NCBI GenBank assembly: GCA_002914845.1
Contig: JXTC01000002.1
Coordinates: 1,566,185 to 1,630,184 of the forward strand
Source: Trema orientale
Lineage: Eukaryota > Streptophyta > Magnoliopsida > Rosales > Cannabaceae
Length of the DNA stretch: 64,000 nucleotides
Direction: 5' to 3'
Made by a program: the position numbers and the translations under genes. The notes beneath the pieces were generated by a model that did no database searches, was not told the origin of the DNA, and saw nothing but the letters and a program-made list of their open reading frames with translations. The stretch's first letter is position 1, and every line of letters starts with the position of its first letter. This document shows, one piece after another, positions 59,663 through 64,000 of this stretch.

Positions 59663-62600
59663 ATGCCCTCGATTGTTGTCGTTGAGCAGAAATGTTTGTA
59701 TAGTGTTCCATTGGCCTTAGGAATTCCTAGAATCAGAATGTCCCAATCCCAAACCCAAAGAAGCTTCTCTTCCAAAAGAGACGTTCCCGCTTCAGACCCA
59801 CACCCAGACCCAGTCCCAGGTCCTCTCACTCTCCCCCCAAAAGGGTTTACCTTCTTCCCCGTACTTATATATGTGTGTGTGTGTGTATGTATATATATAT
59901 ATATATATATATATAACTTCATGTGACATTTCAGGGTCCCAGTCTTCCAATGGCGTTTCAGCCTCACAACTTCGTGTTTTCTCCAGGAAAAAGAAACTCA
60001 AAGAGACGCTACTCGAAGCAAAAACTCTTGCTGACCACAAAGTGAAGGTAAAAATGCAATTATTTATGTTATTTGGGGTTTGTTTCAGCCTTTGCTTGCC
60101 TATAATACTGATGGGTACAACTCAAATATGATTTTCCTTTTGAGCTGTCTTAAAATTTTCCATTTTCCCTTTTTATTAAATTTCTTAATATTACAAATCA
60201 TGTTACATTTCAATTAGTTTATGATATTTTCTGCTATATTTGATTTGAATCATCTCCAAGCTAATTGTTGAGATTCATAAAATGTTTTCATGTACTGTTA
60301 GTAACGAATCAAACCCATTTACATGCCATCGTTGAGATTGATATAACCATCAGCTTCGTGTACACAGCCCTCTGTCCTACCCGACATTGAAGAATTTGCA
60401 TACAAGAAAACAAATGGAACTCCCTCTCCGAGTTAGTATTCTTGCTTTTTGCTTCTACTACATATATTTAGTCATTTACACCAGATCAAATTCTCTTATA
60501 GTTCATCGTCGCAGACTTCTCGATTTTATTTGATTGGGTAACTCTCCCTGAGTCCTGTAAAACATTTTGTTGTACATTTATGCCTATTTGCTCTCTTGTA
60601 ATAGTTCATTAATGTTTAAGTTGACTGTTGACCAACTGGGGGCCTTAAGTTTTTAGCTCTGTAGTTTCTCCCTCTCTATACAAATTAGGAACTTTCGAGA
60701 ATAACAATGGTTTTCCGGTAGTCCTTGTGGCGTCCTACAGAAATGCTCGAGGAACAACCTTTAGAAAACTGTTTAGAGCTTGTTGATTACTTGATCATTT
60801 TGGCTTTCCTAAGAAACCTCAAAGCAATTTGTTTTGGTTCAGTTTGGCTCATTATGGCTTCATTTTCTTTTAATGTTTAGACATATCTTCATTGTTGATT
60901 TTGGTTATTAGCATTAATTATTAGGAAGAGAATAATTACAGGTTTTTTTATTTTTGTCCCTGTGGTGGTCGTAAAATGGTCTTTGAAAAGAAAATATTCC
61001 CTCCTTTTCCGTTTAAAATATTCAGCATACATGATTTTTTTGCCAATAAAATCCTAGGCCAAGATTTTGGAGTATTAAATTTCTTAGCACGTTGAATGTG
61101 CATGCACTCAGTTGCACTTGTCCATGCTTCTGCAAGAATAAACCTAAAAAATAGAAATAGATTTGGAATTTTCTCAAAAATTTTCTCACTATGATTGGTT
61201 ACGCAGGGACGTCAAAGGTTGCACCTAATGTGACTGTGGCGGAAGCTGAAGTTTCGAGAGTTAGGCCAGGAGGTAATTGCTGAATCAACTTATGACTGAA
61301 AATTTTATGTTGGAACCTGTTCTAGGAGATGTGAGTAATTTTCAACCAAATACTGTTGATCTCAATTAATGGCTTTGTGAAGAAGTTTTGCTCCTTAACC
61401 CATAATACTACCCACAACTGAATCTTTTCCCATGAGCCATCTATAGAGCCATATTCTTCAGTAAAAGTTCTGGAATTCCTTTCACCGGGCCAGATAGCCC
61501 ACAATGTTACCCATATTGTGCAGTTCCACAAAGTTTTTCTGCGACCTCTCCACTATTGCTGAGCCGCAATATGAATCCAGGACAAAATATTACCGGGAAT
61601 TGCCCAACTTAAACCAAATTTAGCACATGTCCTCCACCAAATTTTCAAAGAAAATTCACAATAAAGAAAGAGGTGATTTGAAGATTCCTCATTTCTTTTG
61701 TACAACACACATCAATTTGGATAGATACTTTGGTAAGGTCTTCTCCTTTGAAGTATTTCTTGGGTATTTAACTCATGAAATGGGTACACTTTAACTCATG
61801 TCTCGACGCTTTTGTCCATTCTTCATTAAGTTTCACAAGCCATTTTGGCTCGAGTCTTCTTAGGTATGTTTACTTGGATTCTTCACAACAAACCTGTTTA
61901 GTTTGGTATGTTTTCTCATTTTGTGCATTGCCAGCTAATCATGCTTTGCACTGTCTTCACCAGTACAGAGACTTTGCGTAGGTTTATGAAGTTTATTTAT
62001 TCAGCAAGGGATGAGTTTAATCCAGCCTGGCATTTACAGTGTCCCCAATAATGCGGTTTATAACTTTAGAAGTAGTCATGTTTTGGAAGTCTCATTCAGA
62101 AAGTGTTATTAGCTGATTTGTAAAGTACAGTGAAAGTTATCTGATTCAGAGTTTTGTTGAACATTTTTCTGCCAACTGGAAACAACTGAATATTATTGTT
62201 TCTTTATCCCTTATTTACCGATTAAAACAGTTGTCCTTTCATACAGGCATATAATGAGTATGCTATATCTTATACTTAACTCTTGGTATTTATGAACTAG
62301 ATGCTGAATTGTTTTGATGATATATGTGGTTTGATTTATGTTTTTGGTTATCAAGTAGTTTCTTAATGTTTGATGGCTTTAACAGTATCCAGTGAATGGG
62401 AGAATTCTGTAAAGTTGTGTTAAATAGGTTCAAATATCAAAACTTCCATTTGACATGATTATTTAAGGTCATCTAGTGTTCTGTGATGTTCATTTGTTCA
62501 TATTTCTTAGCCTCCTTTACTAATTTTTCTTGGTATATTATCAAGGCGAATTATTATGGCAAGTTGGTTGAGAATGTAAGAATACTATTAGACTTTGTTC

Positions 62601-63911
62601 CCTGTATAGATCTAACTGTAACTATAACAAGGTAAGTGTTGTTACCTTAATATTTTATTGCTTAATGTAAATAACCCACATTATGGAGAACTTGAACTTT
62701 AATTAAGAGTTATTTAGATATGTTTTTTAGTTGTTTGCATGTCTAGATTATTACTGGTTCAAGGAGAGTTGAAAGTTCGATAATTTGATGCAGGTGAACC
62801 GCCTACTAACTGGCAGCAAGTCCTCGAAGGGATTTGCAAGATGAGGTCCTCTGAAGATGCACCAGTAGACACTATGGGATGTGAAAAAGCAGGAAGTGTT
62901 CTTCCTCCTAAGGTATAGTTTTCCTAAATTTTAAGTTTCCGGTGCAGATGAAAATACTTTTGGAGGTGGAATGATTAAGTTGATATTATTTAGAGAAATA
63001 CTAGGTGGTAGATTACCACAATATTTGGTGCAAGTTTTGGTTACATGGTTAATACTTAATACTGAAACAATTTTGGAGAAGAGTTTAAGTTTGTGCTTTC
63101 TTTTTCTTTTTCAATTCAGTGAGATGGTTTAGGTTATCGCATGTGAAATTAATAACAAAAGGATAAAAGGAGGGAGAATATACTTAACTTTTGTCAACAT
63201 AATGATGATATTTCTTATATTCTGAAGAATTCCAAATTATCCATGCTTTTTGCTGGTCTTTTAAACTTCTACTTTATGCTGGAACGATGGTCTAGATTCA
63301 TTGACTATTGATTGACATACTAATCAGGAACGGAGATTCGCTGTTTTGGCATCTTCACTTTTATCAAGCCAAACCAAGGATCAAGTTACTCATGGCAAGT
63401 GCTTATACTGCAAATTTTACTTTTTTCGTTTGAAGTTTAGTTAGGGAGTTGAAAATTTGTCTTGATGAATGATGGAGTATCACTCTGTGAAATGACTAAT
63501 AGTTCCATACAAAAAACTTTTTGAATGCCTGTAATTTTTGGTATAGAAGCTATGAATAGTTCAGGATAGATGATTATCAATCTATCAGTGTGAAACTTGA
63601 ACAGACTCTGAAGGCATTTGATTGAAGTTAGCCAATAAATTGCTTACACTCACTTCATAATGCTAGAAATTGTGCAGAATTTGACATAATTTGTCCTAAA
63701 AGCTGCATTTTCCCACTCTTTTCTGCGCTATTTACTTAATTTTTTGTCATTATATTCTCAAAATTTTATCTCTGTGCTTAGAGTTCAAACTACATACTCA
63801 CAAAACTCTTCAAATTCAGGAGCAATTCAGCGTCTCCTACAAAATGGTCTGCTCACTGCTGATGCCATTGACAAAGCTGATGAAGCGAACATAAAAAGCT
63901 TGATCTATCCT
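59663..63911 (+). CDS. NTH1: Endonuclease III homologue NTH1, 5' part (runs off the window)
   Basis: Join 59663..59860, 59943..60047, 60368..60431, 61207..61272, 62794..62912, 63328..63394, 63820..63911 and beyond; 237 codons visible. NTH1 is a bifunctional DNA glycosylase/AP lyase for oxidised pyrimidines, chloroplast-targeted in Arabidopsis. The N-terminal 60 residues are rich in Ser, Pro, Gln and Arg, as for a transit peptide; a basic stretch FSRKKKLKE follows. Domain start: [39 protein letters not shown]. HhH-GPD start: [35 protein letters not shown]…[12 protein letters not shown]. The catalytic Lys and Asp and the 4Fe-4S cysteines would be downstream of 64000. The exon 1/2 junction is ambiguous (AG at 59934 or 59942; the latter keeps frame), and exon 6 ends at a GC donor. 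Confidence 0.9.
59867..59915 (+). repeat. (GT)n(TA)n compound microsatellite in NTH1 intron 1
   Basis: About six gt units then about twelve ta units begin within 10 bases of the inferred donor site (59861) of an 82-base intron and fill over half of it. Confidence 0.9.
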
Positions 63912-64000
63912 GTATGATCTATACTTTCTCTTTCTTTCTTTTTTTTTCCTTTTTAATTTTTAGCAAATGCCTTATAGATTTCCTCATTGACCTGGGTAGA

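Noticed and set aside
1..64000. CRISPR arrays, operons, ribosome binding sites
   Set aside because: The window is eukaryotic; repeats found are microsatellites, minisatellites and transposon ends, with no regularly spaced unique spacers.

Overview
The window is nuclear DNA of a dicot plant, probably a rosid. It is AT-rich, its genes have many short exons with GT-AG introns, and it carries Ty1/copia, Ty3/gypsy and LINE remnants and several MITEs. All five known families are plant ones. The species cannot be named from the sequence. There is one 15-base assembly gap (53010-53024) and one isolated N (17505).

Genes in order: (1) a seven-exon METTL18/Hpm1-type protein-histidine methyltransferase, + strand, 3164-7699; (2) a three-exon gene for a small, probably mitochondrial, single-span membrane protein that I do not recognise, + strand, 10348-12383; (3) the gamma-secretase subunit APH1, - strand, 14782-18603, six exons, 250 aa; (4) the alpha subunit of protein farnesyltransferase / geranylgeranyltransferase I (FTA), + strand, 22034-27333, five exons, 328 aa; (5) a very large CC-NB-ARC-LRR resistance protein, + strand, 43761-52761, five exons, about 1856 aa; (6) the 5' part of endonuclease III homologue NTH1, + strand, 59663 to beyond the window edge. 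Exon joins were derived by hand from reading frame and splice sites; all phases close.

The gene-poor stretch 27.4-43.6 kb and the stretch 52.8-59.6 kb are mobile-element debris. A minus-strand Ty3/gypsy element (3' LTR near 38.84-39.23 kb, integrase remnant 39.3-40.66 kb, primer binding site 40938-40949, 5' LTR 40956-43576 with a 545-bp hAT-type MITE inside) ends only about 185 bp before the resistance-gene start codon. A second long LTR with primer site lies at 33.07-34.84 kb. A copia gag remnant (53.6-54.6 kb) is bounded by inverted LTR ends and is followed by a LINE tail and a copia RNase H remnant.

Most notable points: the resistance protein runs past its usual C-terminal signature into a separately spliced 176-residue tail that is about 45% Asp+Glu and 19% Ser; its LRR region is built from tandemly duplicated phase-0 exons; a non-processed fragment of FTA (intron-exon-intron) has been copied into repeat DNA about 16 kb downstream, between direct repeats; NTH1 appears to use a GC-AG intron; and APH1 and NTH1, which I recall as neighbours in Arabidopsis (At2g31440/At2g31450), lie here on either side of a 41-kb block holding FTA, transposons and the resistance gene.
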